Source of the DNA: Chondrosia reniformis
Lineage: Eukaryota; Porifera; Demospongiae; Chondrillida; Chondrillidae
Direction: 5' to 3'
Assembly (NCBI GenBank): GCA_947172415.1
Contig: OX359189.1
Span: 8,074,501-8,138,500, forward strand
DNA: 64,000 nucleotides
Shown here: positions 1 to 13,084 of the stretch, piece by piece
Layout of the letters: each line of letters starts with the position of its first letter
Position numbering within the stretch: the stretch's first letter is position 1
Position numbers and translations under genes: made by a program
The notes under the pieces: model-generated
Databases searched by the model: none
What the model saw: only the letters and a program-made list of their open reading frames with translations
Told to the model about the DNA's origin: nothing

Positions 1-3000
1 TGAAGTAGACTTCAGAAGTATAACACTGACATACATACGTATGTATGCGTATCTCTACAGGGTTGGGTTTTTATACATTGAGGTTTTGATCTCTTGTTTT
101 ATCAGATGCTGATACTTACGTACATAGGTACGTATATGGCAGCTGCATAATAACGGTAATGGCTACTTCTACTATGTACGAAAGTACACTTGTCTTCAAA
201 TTGAAGCATAGTTATACAAATAATAGGTTCTGCTATAGGTACGTATGTATGTATGTATCTCACTCTAAGTATTGAATCATATTCTACATGTAGGTTTAGT
301 TCCCCATAGGCCTTTTACTCGAAAAATAGTGTGTTAGATTCTTCATATACTGTATGGAATATGTACGTAATTCTGTTAATATACGTATTCTAACCTGGTG
401 CCGCCATCTCCAGTAGTGCATTCGATGAGAGCTCTGAGATGACCTGCGCAGTTAGGTCTGAAAGTGACCACAGAGTTGACCAGTCCTCCGGGGGGAAGCT
501 CCCCAGATGTGGTGCTCAGCTCAATGCACTCCTAAAGTAACAATTATACAAGCATATACAGAAACTGATACACTACTTGACTACATTCTACTCACAGAGA
601 GTTTTCTATTTTCTTGATCAACAGTTTGAGGTATACAGTGCATGGAGAAGGTGACTGGTGCTTGATTATTATTTGTCAGTGAAAGACCCTTGGTAGCTCT
701 CTCTGCAACTGCTACTAAACCAAAGTTTAGTAATGGAACTTGAAAGGACACCAGAGGTGTCTGATGAAAGGTAGAACGGAAGGACATACACTAATTATTA
801 GAATCAATATGTTGCTTAATCTGTATTATACATTCTTTCTGTCTTGATGCTTGAGAATAATTACTTGTGGTTTGATTATCACTTTTATTAGTCATACAGT
901 ATACAATTCTAAGTAAACTTTGACAGATTAATAATTAGTACTTGGAGTTGAACCAGTAGGGAATTGCCTTATATACCTAAAATTATTCATGTGCCTGTTT
1001 GTATACAAGGTACAATGCATTGTACAAGAGTGCCTCTACCTTAACTGTGAAGCTGAGTGGACAGATCAGAGGAGAATCAAAGTTTTTTACTTTACACATC
1101 AACTCCACTGCAAACACTCCAGGGGAATGTGGGTTTATAGTGACGCTACAATCAACTCTACTTCCTGCATCTACCAGTAACATATGTATGTATATCACAT
1201 ACGTATGTATGTATGAAGTGTCATGTTAGTAGGATTAAACTTTAATCTCTTTTACATATATATTATTATTAATGAGATTGTACATGCATGCCAATCTTTA
1301 ATAATGTACGTACGTATGGCGGGATACATAATCTGCAACCTACGTATATATTCAATATCAGATATGCTACGTAGGTGTGCGTATAAGTGCACAGTACCTA
1401 AGGACCCTTCATTAGGGTCTGTGGTGATGTTGAATGCACCTTGCTCTGCCTCACTCCTCCATTGCCAAGCATACTCCACTTGACAGAGACTAGAATTGAC
1501 AATCTATGCAATTGACCAACCACAACAACATAGAGTCTAACCTCAAGTAATATGTAGCTTTGTATCTTTGTATCATGCTGTGAAATGTATAGATTTTCTG
1601 TACTACTATGGTCGTCTAATCTCAATAACGGGATTTGTTTCAGTTAAAATATTGTATATATGTACGTATGCTAACCTTTACACTTCTATTCACTAGAGCA
1701 TTTGGTTCCAGTTCGCCAAGCAACTTCAACAGAGGTGGAACAATGGCTATGTTGTAAGGCTAACAAAAGAGATGTTACAATATACGTACATAATATTTAG
1801 ATTATATTTACATATGTGTGAATACCTCGCAATGTGCACCAATTTCAGCACTCATCATTGATACACACATGGTCTTCTGACTGGGGTCAGTGAACGGTAC
1901 GACCTGATTCATGTCCAAGGACAGTGTTGGAAGATGATCCAGTACAAGGTGGCCAACATCAAAGTACTCCCCCACCTGTATACCCATGTATAAGGAATAC
2001 AATAAGTACAAACATATTGGCGCATGAATAATCTAAAATACCATAATCTAAAAACTGTGGTTATCATGTCTATAAGGCTAAGGAGACAGGAGAGAATAGA
2101 CTAAAACACAATATTCCTAGACTAATGACTTATGGCAAACCTATAGAGCTTTGGATGAGGATACAGTTAAGATTCTTTCCTTCTTTCCTCCCCTGGGTCA
2201 TGCACAATTGAATAACAATTAATATTTAAGAACCATATTTATTGGGTATTGAACTCAGAAGAAGTTATTCAAGTGTCTGTTATTCTATTCTGCCACTGAG
2301 CTATAGGTTGGATGCCTTTCCCACACTAAAGAACTACGGTATGTGTATTATTCATTGATATGGCTGGGGCATGCGTGGTTACAGCAGATAGAGGTGTCAA
2401 CAAAATCTTACCCTTTTTGGTGAGAAAGATAATATAAAGAGTTTAGATTCGAGTGGCTCCAGGAAGGAAGATGAGGGGGAAAAGGCAAATGGTGAGTCCT
2501 TTGACTCAGAGACATCTAAAGGAGAAGGCTCCTGTCTCTCTCCAAACACAGGTCGGTAGAGCTTCCAGGAACAAGGAACTCTGGCATGGCTGCAAGGAAT
2601 GAAAATATTGATATTAATTTACATACATACATACATAAGTGTACCATAGATAAACTAAAAAATATCGTCTATCTGAACTCTTCAGACACCTCATGTATGT
2701 CTGCAATTGCAAATATGTACATAGATAGATCTAAGCTATGTACATATACGTACGTACATAATACCGTACGTACATACGTATGGTATGCATGAAATGTGTT
2801 ACCTCAAATTCTTTATGGTAATCTTCTTGTAAGTAGACTCTCCAGGGTTGGTTGGAATTAACTGTACTGTTAAAAATCCTACATCAGTGCCTTTGTTACA
2901 TTCCTCATCAGGGACCTCTAGGTGATTCTCCTGTTGAGTGCTTGACTGATCTGCTGCACTGGAAGTTACTATTGGCTGCTCCTGGGAATGTGTTTTAGTT

Positions 3001-6000
3001 TCCAATTCAGAACAATCCTCAAATGTCCCAATTCCAAGTTTAAAGGATTCTCCCACACCTAATTTATAAGGTGCACAATAAGAATGGAAAAAGTGTGCAC
3101 ACATACAACATATATAGGACTCAAAAGAGAGAAAGAATCCTAACCGTATCCTCATCCATAGCTCTATAGGTTTGCCCTAAGTCAATAGTCTGAGAAAATT
3201 GTATTTTAGTCTATTCTCTTTCTTCCCTTAGCTTCATAGGCATGATAATCACATATAGTTTTTGTTCCAAATTGTTCATATAAATAGATGTGCACACACA
3301 TAACATGTACCTGTTACAGTGAGTTCTCTGATGTCCGAGTTATCACAAGTCAAAATCAGTGTTTCCTTAAAATGACCTTCATACTCGGGACTGAATAGAA
3401 CCTACAAACATGTCCACACAAAATTGTATAAAGACATACATACATACGTAAGTACATACCTACTGTAACTAAATGGGAGCAATTTTAACAGGTTACCAAT
3501 AAAGATGCATAAGCACTTGGAAAATAGAGGACTTTAAGCCGATCTTAAAGCTGGGATGTCTTATCATAGGCATGTTATTGGTATGGCATGGGACCCACCT
3601 TCACATTAACAGAGGAGTTTGGAGTTAAATGAAATGCTGTTGGAAAGATGGAAAACCTTCCGACATCGAGTTTCCCTTCTCGAACACAATGTTCCTCCTA
3701 CACACAAATAGACGTAAGTAGAGAGCATGTACATCAACTCCCACTAATAAATAATACAGTTGAACCTACGGACATACATACATTAGATAGGTGACCCAAT
3801 AAATGATTTTTCTTATAAGATGAAAGTAGAATTAATTTGGTGGCTCACTCTTGTGTCAAGGAAGGGTGGAGTTTCTTCTTCTTGCAGATGAATGACAAAA
3901 CCTCCCTCTCCTCCAGTGTTGGTGCATACAAAATCAACCTCCTTCTGATTGCCAGCTAAACAGTAGCCACACCTCAACTCAGAGGGTACTGTAAATAGAG
4001 AAGGGGATTAGTGAGTGCCTCTACGCCAACCACTGTAGACGATGGGACCACCAATTATACCCCTACGTAAGTTACAACATTTTTAGAAACCTAAAATTAC
4101 AGTTTCTGACTATGTAAATGTGTTATTTGCACGTACTCTGTCCATGTCTGGAATGCAACAATGGATGATGGTATGGTATTAGTAGACTTCGTTTGCATGT
4201 GACTGTGGTAATATTGAACTGCACACACACACCGGATGGGATGAACCTACGTACATGTGATGTCTGGCGTTGGTCTACAGCCCCTCAGAGATACACTGAA
4301 TCTATCACCATTATGCAGGAGCACCTGACAAGAGAATATACATACATACATACATATGTTGTGTGACATGTGCATAGTGAAGGGACTTCAAACTAACGGT
4401 CAGTTCATCGTGAAAGTTAGCCAATGAGTCTGGTGTGAATCTGATTGGATAACGGCAGCTCATACCAGGGGCTATAATGCCATCCTCTGTAGGAAACTGA
4501 CCTAATGAGTAATACATGAGACATGTGCTGTATTTATGTTATTATGGATACAGCATATTTGAATACAGTATCTACATGTTGGCATATTTAATCCAGAGGT
4601 ATTATTGAACAACAGTAACATAAATTATTGATAATAGGACGTTTCAACCCGTAGGTCTTCATCAGCAAACATGATAAATGAGGAATGGTTGGGGTTTATG
4701 TATATAGAAGTTGGATGAGAGGTGTGAAAAGATGATGTCATTGTGAAGGTGTGATAACTTCTATATAAACCCCAACCATTCCTAGTTTGCTGATGAAGAC
4801 CTACGGGTCGAAACGTCCTATTATCAATAATTTATGTTGCTGTTGCTCAATAATACTTCTGGATTAAATCATGATCGCCACAAACAACCCTTATCACTTC
4901 ATGTTTGCATATGTACCTTGTCCAACAGTAAAGAACTTTGTCCTGGGAGGCAGTATTCTCAACTGGTGACTGGCACTGCTCACGTTCCTCAGTACAAGAA
5001 CACACTACAGACAGATAGGCAGACACAGCAGTAGAGAACATATCCATAGCAGGGTGTCCTTACACGGGGGAGGGAATACAATATTGAGAGGCAACCATGT
5101 AGTTCAATATGTTTCTAAAATTGACAATTTGATTGAATGTGGATCACATCATGTCTGACTATAGTAACTATTTTCCAATGCTTCATTAGAGCTACATGCA
5201 ACTTCAGTATGGATAACCTATATACGTACGTACCTAGTCATGCAGGCCTATACAAGATGGTTGGATTACACCATACAAATGTAGATATAGGTAAATGTCA
5301 CATTATGTGAAAACAGATTAACTGTCAGATACATTGCTATCCCCAACCTCATGTGTCTTGTTCTTTGTGTATTCTGTGTAGACAACCTCTTCTGGCTCAG
5401 CAATAAAGAACTTTGATTCAAGACACCTACATTCGTATGTACATATGTAAGCCACTTTACATTGAACAGTTGAACAGTTATCTTGTTCTGACAAATAGAA
5501 GCACTAATTTGAATGAATGGAGATTACATAACACAGTGTAATTACAATAAAATGGAAGCATGGGGTATTGCTACAGCAATTACAGCTCAGTGACAGAGCA
5601 CTGGTGGTTGTACCAGCTGTCCTATGTTTGATTCTTAGCAATTGCCTCTTTCAAATATACGTACGATTTAATGTAATCAATCTGAAACTTAAATTTCTGA
5701 AATTTGTAAAATATACGTACCTACATACGTATGTACATACGTACATAAACATTACAGTTTTTTGCATTGAATTAATGGATTTTCTAAGCCCACTAACTTC
5801 AAGCCAAGAGGCAGTTTTCCTTCATTAAGCTTGCCATAGGCAGCTGTATTGGACAAAGTGCTTGACTTATAGCGAGGGTTCTTCTTATATTCCGCTTTCC
5901 GAGCCAGCTCTGACAGAGCTAGCTTTGCCTCCACTCTCTCACCAGTAGCAGTCACTCCTTTCCACAGTGGCTGTAGAGACCCAAGTGGATAAAGTATAAC

Positions 6001-7553
6001 AGTAAACTGGATTTGATCTAAGTCATGTGACCTGCTTTGAACAATCCAATTGGCTGGAGGTCTTGAAATTATCATTTAAAAATCATTAAGTATACATTCA
6101 AGTATAAGAATTAATGAAGTTTATATACACATTATATACGTACGTACATATACATACCCAGCAATACAGTATGGACATACATGTAGTACGTACATCTAAC
6201 AGTGAGTGCTTATGACTACACATATTCAGCTGCAGACATAAATTTATACCTTCACCAATATACATGTACCACAGTCACGTACGTACGTATATCTACTGAC
6301 ATGGTAAAGATTAAGACAAATGTATTGCTTATCCTAAGATAGAAGCTGGTGTATTAGATACGTAAGTCATAATCTCGACCTTTTTCTTAACTTTCTCTCC
6401 TTTTCCAACACCATTATGAAGTAAGGTCTTCCTAGTTGGTGGGGCAGGAACTTTGGAATGCTGCTCATAGGAATGTGTGGTTCTTTGATAGCCAGGAACA
6501 TCACCAACTGTACGTGGAAGCAGACAATGCAGGTAGAGGGCGGCATACTAATAGAGTATCATTTTTCCAAAAAGGGAATTAGAACACACAATCAAGAGAA
6601 TATCTATTTTGGTATACGTATATACATACGTACATACGTACGTTGGTACTCCCTTTTCTGTCTTACATATGGGCCCAGTGAAGGAAGAAAATTCTATTCT
6701 ACTAAATTGTATCCTTATCCAAAGTTGTACAGACTTTTCCTAAGAATTAAGTTTTATTTTTTTCAGAAATTATTAACTTAAAAATTAAAGGTGAAAATAG
6801 GTGAATAAAATAATATTATAGTATTAATTTGTCCATTCTATTTATATGGTTTCTATAGTTTCGTGTTGACTAAATGTACATACGTACATACAGAAAAATG
6901 GTGCCTTGTGATATTAATACATAATGTAAAAATGAAGGCATTCTGTCCTTATGTTCAACTCACTACATTACGTGCGTACACAACCAACCTGAAGGTGGGA
7001 TGTAGCTGGCTTCAGTTTCAGTAAGGTACTGACTTGGCCTCAAAAGATTGTGCCTTGTCAGCAAATCTTCATCCAAGTATTGCCTAAAGGTTGAAGGGCC
7101 TTCTGGTACACCTGTCCTCTGAAAATGAGGATATTCTTTTAGCAATTGCGATCTTCTTATGTCATCTTCTACAGACGCCTGCATCCTTGCCTTTACAACA
7201 TGCTGCTCCAGTTTTGATAAATCTGCGACCTTTAGGACATATTCTTCATACGCCTATATAGTATAGCAATGAAGTAATGCAAGGCAGTTAACTATAAGCG
7301 TAAAAAATAAACACATCTTGTATTCAAAGCTAACCTTTTGCAATTTTTCTACATATTCCGCGTGAACGTTATCAGAGTCATCTTTCGATGTTTTCAAATT
7401 TTCAATCATCTCTGCCGTTACAAGACTACCTTCATGCATTACATCACCAAAGACTTGGTTGATAATGTGAGCTGTAGATTGGTTGGAAGCAGAAGACGGC
7501 CTTGGTAACCTCATGAGAGGCTCTTTTTCAGCTCTTTTTGAAATTCGTGACAT
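1..7553 (-). CDS. DLEC1: DLEC1 (CFAP81)-like ciliary ASH/MSP-domain protein, 5' part; 3' end outside window
   Basis: DLEC1-family proteins are large axonemal proteins built from repeated immunoglobulin-like ASH/MSP domains. The start at 7553 opens an exon (7335-7553) with the family N-terminal pattern, including HAEYVEKLQK before a GT donor. Further exons recognised by splice signals and family similarity: 6989-7253, 6362-6507, about 5760-5970 (KNPRY motif), about 5348-5425, 4912-4998 (RILPPRTKFF), 4395-4509 (GIIAPGMSCRYPIRFTPDSL, an ASH strand pair), 4255-4325, 3849-3990 (LRCGYCLAGN), 3600-3700, 3325-3405, 2815-3060, 2440-2590, 1835-1980, 1690-1760, 1405-1480, 1010-1170, 585-780 (LLNFGLVAVAERATKGLSLT, start of another ASH domain) and 393-532. 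Order and spacing follow human DLEC1. No break was seen in the coding exons. The gene continues past base 1, so length and C-terminus are unknown. Identification is strong; individual borders are approximate. Confidence 0.88.
2040..3290. repeat. dispersed repeat arms inside DLEC1 introns
   Basis: About 2050-2180 and 3120-3260 carry related sequence in opposite orientation: each has a core like GTATCCTCATCCAAAGCTCT (one copy reads ATCCATAGCTCT), followed by a stretch resembling TCATAGGCATGATAA. The same family recurs on the plus strand at 43130-43320 in the first RhoGEF intron. They are non-coding interspersed elements of unknown class. Confidence 0.5.
4592..4866. mobile_element. fold-back element with hammerhead-like cores, in a DLEC1 intron
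   Basis: Two arms of about 110 bp (about 4592-4705 and 4760-4866) are near-perfect inverted copies around a short spacer. Each arm carries CTGATGAAGACCTACGGGTY followed by GAAACGTCC, which is the hammerhead ribozyme core layout CUGAUGA - stem II (GACC/GGTC, loop TACG) - GAAAC-GUC. Related fold-backs lie at 38520-38645 and 52122-52313. Hammerhead motifs of this kind are known from Penelope-like retroelements. No reverse transcriptase is visible here. Confidence 0.7.
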
Positions 7554-8134
7554 TCTAAGCAGCCATTTTCAACAACGTTGCCATAGATACGAAAGGGCAA
7601 TAGCTTCAGGGTATATACGTAGTTGCGCAACGAAAGGTCTGATTTCACATACATACAGCCATTTCCTATCAACATATAACAAGAATAATTCATAGCTGTA
7701 ATACACATGACTACGTATGGCTTTGAGCTTCACACTGCTAAAATCAGTAGTCCTGTGCCTCCGAGGATGTTGGGTCATCACCAGCAACCAAATCTCGGGT
7801 TTTCAGAAGACATGAAACACCCCAAGACCCTTTGAACTGCCAGGTTTCAAAAGGTATGAAAGTATGTAATCTTGGATTCCATGCATATAAAACCTGACAT
7901 TTGATCCTGTGTATTACATGCCATTCAACTCAAATTGACAGAATTATTATCATTATTATTGATGTTACATGAGACATGTGTGTCTTATTATCATTGTACA
8001 TGTTCTCTTGTATTATATGGCATAGAGAACATTGAACAAAAAACAAGTGCATATTATACTGTTGTATTCAATTGTAGCTATATATATTACAGCTTTTAAT
8101 CAACTTTATAGAGTCTAACTGTGCTCTACATAAG
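7554..8134. other. intergenic stretch between DLEC1 start and glycosyltransferase copy 0
   Basis: No gene is seen. From about 7740 the sequence is a diverged relative of 13030-13540 and 19850-20360, so it belongs to the amplified block. It includes a deleted version (about 7790-7905) of the GGTTTCAG-ended element that is fuller in the other two units. The DLEC1 promoter should lie just right of 7553; I see no clear TATA box. Confidence 0.5.
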
Positions 8135-9703
8135 CTATCTTGATGAGCAAACACTTTTAAGCCATTCTGTTGTAGCTGTTTCTGAGGTTGACTCGAAAGT
8201 TACTTTCTCTTCACTTGTTAACATGACTGAATGACTAGAGGCGGATTTCATTTTAGCTCCTGCAATTTGTATACTGAAAGGATGTGAAATAAGCAGAGAT
8301 TTTAAGTCTACTTTAGCACATCTATGACGGCATATCAACTCTTCTCCAACGATAGCTATATATGTTGAGTACTTTTGGGATATACCAACATGGATACTTC
8401 CTTGGTTGGTCCATGACATGTTCATGAGATAGAGAGCCCAATTCAATCGTTTTTGATCATCTATTTCACCAACAGGCCTTTTGCTAAGTTCATCGAATAA
8501 AAATCCTACAGTACATGTATACACAGAAGATGACGTAAAGTGCCCAGAAATCAGGACAACATGCAATTAGTTGAAGTTGCTCATTTTGTGTGCTTGCTAG
8601 TTAGGACATGCATAAGAATATATAAGAAAGGATATAATGCTGGAAATTGTTGGTATATATACAAAGCATATATTTCTTTGATTTCTATACCAAAAATTGT
8701 ATATTAGTTCTTAATATGTATTCAGCAATTTGGAAACAAAACACTAAAATTGAATGCATGCATCCATGCAGAGATTTGAGTTAACACGAAATACCTGTTT
8801 TTGGAGAACTTCTGTAAATGGCTGTTCCTGCACATCCAGTAAATCCCCACTTTTTATAAATGTCTCCTGGAGCATTACCACTACCCAAAACAATGTCATA
8901 ATCAAAGTCTTCAAACCAAAGAAATGGATCTTTTAGAACAATGGCATCTGCATCTATAATCATTACATTCCATCCTTTGAGAAGGATATAATGTACAAGA
9001 AGTGTACGAGCCATCCAAACTGACTCATGAGTGATTCTGTTGGACTTGAAGATGGTACTGCATATACATAAGATATTATTGCAAATTAAATGAAAGATTT
9101 TTACTTACTAAGTACATGCATGCATGTACTCCTTTAGAAAAGAACTTACCCAATCTTTAGATAAATGGAATTGATTCCCTTGCTACGAAAGTATTTGCTG
9201 TGTGGTTCATCAGTGTTTACAAGAATGACTTGATTCAGAAGTTCTGGTACATTTTTGTTTAAATTACAAATCCAATTAACAGCTACTATGTCATAACTGT
9301 CACTGCTTATAATTATGAATGCGTTCTTCTTTTTGGTGATGTCAAATATCCTTTCCAGAGTGTCATCAATGTCTCTGAAAATTGTAGCATTAAGGTAGTC
9401 TCCTCTAGTTGACCCAGGGTTAGGAATTTGTGAAGACCAATTGTAAGATTCCTTTGGCTGAGATTCTGGTACATTAGTAAGTTGAATTCTTTGTATATCT
9501 TCATCATGGTAAAGCTTCATAAAGGTGACATTTAGAATTGGCTTATATCCTCTGTTAATTGTAACAGTTGTAATAAATAGCAAAAACAATGCCAACAATA
9601 ATATAATTCTTCCTAGTGACCGCTTTATTTTGAACATGACAATGATGTTTTTGAAATTAACAATACTGGAGCCAGCTATAGTTACTTTAGCACTGCTGTT
9701 CAT
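8135..9703 (-). CDS. type II membrane glycosyltransferase (nucleotide-diphospho-sugar transferase family), copy 0
   Basis: Three exons, 9150-9703, 8795-9057 and 8135-8505, join in frame with GT-AG borders into 395 codons. The N-terminus has a short basic segment and one hydrophobic helix (LLLALFLLFITTV), so a Golgi type II enzyme is expected. Exon 2 holds the metal/nucleotide-sugar DxD site in IIDADAIVLKDPF, then GFTGCAGTAIYRSSPKTG; exon 3 holds DDQKRLNWAL. This set is typical of the PF03407 nucleotide-diphospho-sugar transferase family. Substrate and acceptor cannot be read from sequence. A start at the inner MFKIKRSL methionine is also possible, since it is the part conserved in the other copies. 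It is the most diverged of three paralogs; no break is seen. Confidence 0.82.
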
Positions 9704-11440
9704 AAAATATTTCTACAGAAGGAAATTTCAATTTATATAACAACTCTTAAAATACTACTTTTATAAAGTCACACATGCCAGTAGGGGACTCATGCATGCA
9801 GAGTATATAATGTGCAGCATGGGGGATGGCCACTCCTGGCCTCGAACAGAGGGACATGCACAGAGGGATCGATGCATTTGATGAGGTGCATGGAGGTGAA
9901 ATAAAAAAAACGTTTGGTTAATTTTATCACTGTGATGAACTAATTAAGTTGCATGTTGTCCTGCATGAGTTTGAGCTTGTCTCCTTCTCATTCACATTGA
10001 CAGTTGAAGATGTCACTGGAGTGTTATGTTGTTCTAAACTGCATAACTTGCAGTGAAATTTAATTAAATATCAAAGTTTGTGCACATCTGCAGTTATTTG
10101 ATATATATCTTGTGATTAGCTTCCTCTATAGAGTGGCCATCCTCTGTATGACCTTACCTCACTATCTCCTGAAACATATACAGAAATGTCTTAAATATAC
10201 TCTATATAGCAGTCGTTCTAGTGGATTGGTGTAAATAATTGATCATGACTGCACCATACAATATATGTCATGCACATTGCATGGATAAGATCATTTCTTG
10301 TAGTATACATAGTTTTACCACAAAAGCACTTCCCTTAGTACTCTTAGCATTGTTGTCACTTATAATGGTGCTCGCTTGGGCTGACTTATATACGTCGACA
10401 GATAGGGCAAAGGGCTTAATTAAGTCGAGTCGGCAGACTATGCGGTCATATTCCTTTTGGATGTCGTAGCGCAGCATCTATGTACCCAGAGTTGGCAGGC
10501 TGCATGAGTCACATAAAATAGCGTCTTCATCTTTCCCATCGTCAATTTCTTGCTGTCAGATCGATGTCGGTTCGCGATCGCGGCATTTATCTCTATACGC
10601 GCGCCTTTGGCATCATTATAGCGTCGAATCTTTTATTTCAGCTAGGGGTCCATGTAACTTCAAATAAGTCGAGAGATTCGAGAGAATCTACTGGAATAGT
10701 ACTAGTGGAGCTGCATGGTCGCTATACAACCGGTCAATGGTCGGGCAACGGTATATAGCTCACCTTTGTCTAGCCGGAGCTCTATTCTTGTTACTGTTTG
10801 ACTCGCCTCTTTTCCAGTTGCCTTTCAATTACTTTCCAGATTGCTAGTGAGGAATAATTCTTTGTCATATATATCCGTATAAACGCTCTAGAATGCAAAA
10901 TTAAACATAAACATGACAAGTCGCGAAATATATACTTCAAGACACTCCTATCTATAGCTGGCTTCCGTTTGAGAGATATGAACCGCGGTAAAATATAAAT
11001 TACACAAAACATATTATGCACATACCTGCAGGAATTTAAGCGTACAGACAGGCGGTGCATGAACAGAATGATAATATTATCAATGATTAAGTACATATAT
11101 ATACTGTATATCACAACATAATTTTTATATATACAGTGCAAGTTACAATATAATAAAGTAATGTAATAATTATATATATACAGGGACATTGTACATGAAA
11201 TAAATTAAAGGGCTCGGCCTTTTATGTCCGGTCCTTGTGTGCAAGTTACTAAATGGTCTCTAACAGAGTATGTTGTTTATGCGGATGCATGCAACCAACC
11301 GTTGGTATTCCTATAGCTCATGATCACAATCAAGGTTTATCAAATCTGCGATGATTATTGGTTGAGACTGGAATTTATTTTGATAATGGCATGCAGATGC
11401 ATCATCTTCAGTGCTATACTAAGGTGGAAGGCCATGTGTT
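9704..11440. other. non-coding upstream region of glycosyltransferase copy 0
   Basis: No gene is seen. 9750-10780 aligns by eye with the upstream regions of the other two copies (15600-16400, 22400-23250). 10480-10760 is unusually CpG-rich for this window (CGCGATCGCG-like) and probably contains the promoter. 10800-11440 is plain AT-rich sequence with TATATA runs. Confidence 0.45.
10480..10765 (-). promoter_or_regulatory. conserved CpG-rich block, candidate glycosyltransferase promoter (copy 0)
   Basis: This block is conserved in all three units about 0.8 kb upstream of the glycosyltransferase start. On the minus strand an ATTGACC/CCATTGACC element sits at its upstream end, followed by a block containing GAATCTCTCGA and GCCAAAGGCGCG. 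The position would require an untranslated first exon. Assignment rests on conservation and CpG content only. Confidence 0.3.
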
Positions 11441-11815
11441 TGCAATCGAGGTGAATTGAAAAGACACCTTGCAGCTCCAATAGGCCTCCTGGTGCTTAAT
11501 CCAATTTTTGGCTTAAGCACCGGCAAGCCTTGTAATATTGGAAATTGCTATCGAGGTAACTTGAAATGACAACCTGCAGTTCCTATAGGTCTCCTGGTGC
11601 TTAATCCACTTTTTGGCTTAAACACCGGCAAGCCTTGTTCTATTGGAAAATGCAATCGAGGTGACTTGAAATGACACCTTTCAGCTCCTATAGGCCTCCT
11701 GGTTCTTAATCCAATTTTTGGCTTAAGCACCGACAAGCCTTGTAGTATTGGAAAATGCAATCAAGGTGACTTGAAATGACACCTTGCAGTTCTTATAGGC
11801 CTCCTGGACACCCTG
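11440..11815. repeat. tandem repeat, about 105-bp unit, roughly 3.5 copies
   Basis: Units begin near 11440, 11541, 11646 and 11751 and share blocks such as CTTAATCCAATTTTTGGCTT, GCACCGGCAAGCCTTG and CAATCGAGGTGACTTGAAAT. Copies differ by scattered substitutions. Reading frames across it only reflect the repeat. It lies where an SC5D copy would be expected if unit 0 were complete. Confidence 0.8.
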
Positions 11816-11834
11816 CAACTTCTATGTACTAATT

Positions 11835-12836
11835 TTATAGCATGTTATACTATTTTGAGATTTAATATTGTTTTAATTACAGAATAGTATTAATACAAGG
11901 TGACAACCATATGATACAAACAAACAAAAAGTAATTGAAATACTGTCATTGGTCCTTAATAAGTGAAATTAAATTTATAATTTTAGATATTTACAAATAA
12001 GGTTGCATAAGTTAACTGAACAATTCCAAGAGTTTAACCAGTTTATGCTTCAGAAGTGTCCACTGCATGGGTTAGTGAAGTTCTTAATCCCCAATCATGT
12101 CTACACCTAGCCACATAGACATTTTCAAAGTGATATAGTAACATGCAATGTGTTTGTTTGCTATTAATATTGGACACATATAAATGTTCATATATATGTA
12201 TACAACACATACCACCTTGATGTCCATTAGTGGTGATTGATATTGTAGGTTCGTTTATAACTCTATTTGGCTCCTCTGATACATCAGCAAACAAGGGAGG
12301 CGGAGCTACTAAGCTACCTTCATCTTCTCCATCATAGGACACAAAGCTGCTCAGGCTGGTGAAACTGTTTTCTAAGGAAGAAAGCCTCGAAACTATAGCT
12401 AAATGTTTATCATCATTTTCAATGGAATTGAAAGCAGACTCCTCATCTGTTGGGAAAGTATCTGATGGAGGAAGAGGAGGAGATGGCAAGTCTTCTACTT
12501 CATCTATAGCATCTTTGGGACCCATTCCCTCAATAGGATCAGCAGCCTGTTGTGGCCTTTCCTGTTCACCATCTTCTTGCAGCTCTGTAACTACCAGATC
12601 AGGTGATGTAATATCCTCTCCATCCTGATTGGACAGAGGCAGTTCAAACATGGCCACTCCCGGTAATGAGGCTATTAAAGGCTCCGAGTCCTCATTCTCT
12701 GTTACAGAAGATGATGATGACTTATCAAACTCCTTACCCTCTGACAGGATGTGGGAGTCCATATATAGCAATTACAGCATCCTACAGAAGTGTAATACAA
12801 CCCCTTCAAATGAGGAGAAACACTTTGAATACAATT
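11835..12836 (-). pseudogene. RhoGEF C-terminal exon fragment, unit 1 (exon lost, frameshifted)
   Basis: This matches the 3' end of the RhoGEF gene (25367-26863). The acidic exon ([14 protein letters not shown] to the donor after GHQG) is readable from 12771 to about 12215, but a 4-base ATAT insertion just before its ATG shifts the frame entering from the acceptor and gives a stop about 16 codons in. The proline-rich last exon is gone: sequence jumps at about 12070 from the hairpin remnant directly to the terminal HAVDTSEA codons and the 3' flank. No upstream RhoGEF exons are present beyond about 12836. Confidence 0.75.
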
Positions 12837-13084
12837 ATTACAATTTTAAAGGTGTCTGCAGTCATGTTGTTGTGATGCAATCTCTTTACCCCACTTATAT
12901 ATTGGTATATACTATTTGATTGCTGTTGTGATGCATTATTCGGTATTCTCCTTACCTGTCGCTGCGCATCTTGAGTAGCTAACAATAAATAATTCATAGC
13001 TTCACTACACGTGTCCTAACTGTCTTTTACAAGTGCATCACTTCCAATCAGCAGTCCTGTCTTGTTTGTTGACTTCACAGAACC

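Noticed and set aside
10239-10758. Small ORFs in the upstream region of glycosyltransferase copy 0
   Set aside because: The frames are not conserved in the paralogous regions at 16.1 and 22.9 kb.
12043-12771. An independent acidic-protein gene starting MDSHILSEG (also at 19590 and 26789)
   Set aside because: In the third copy an acceptor precedes it in frame ([10 protein letters not shown]) and upstream exons continue to the RhoGEF PH domain, so it is the RhoGEF tail. The other two are broken copies.
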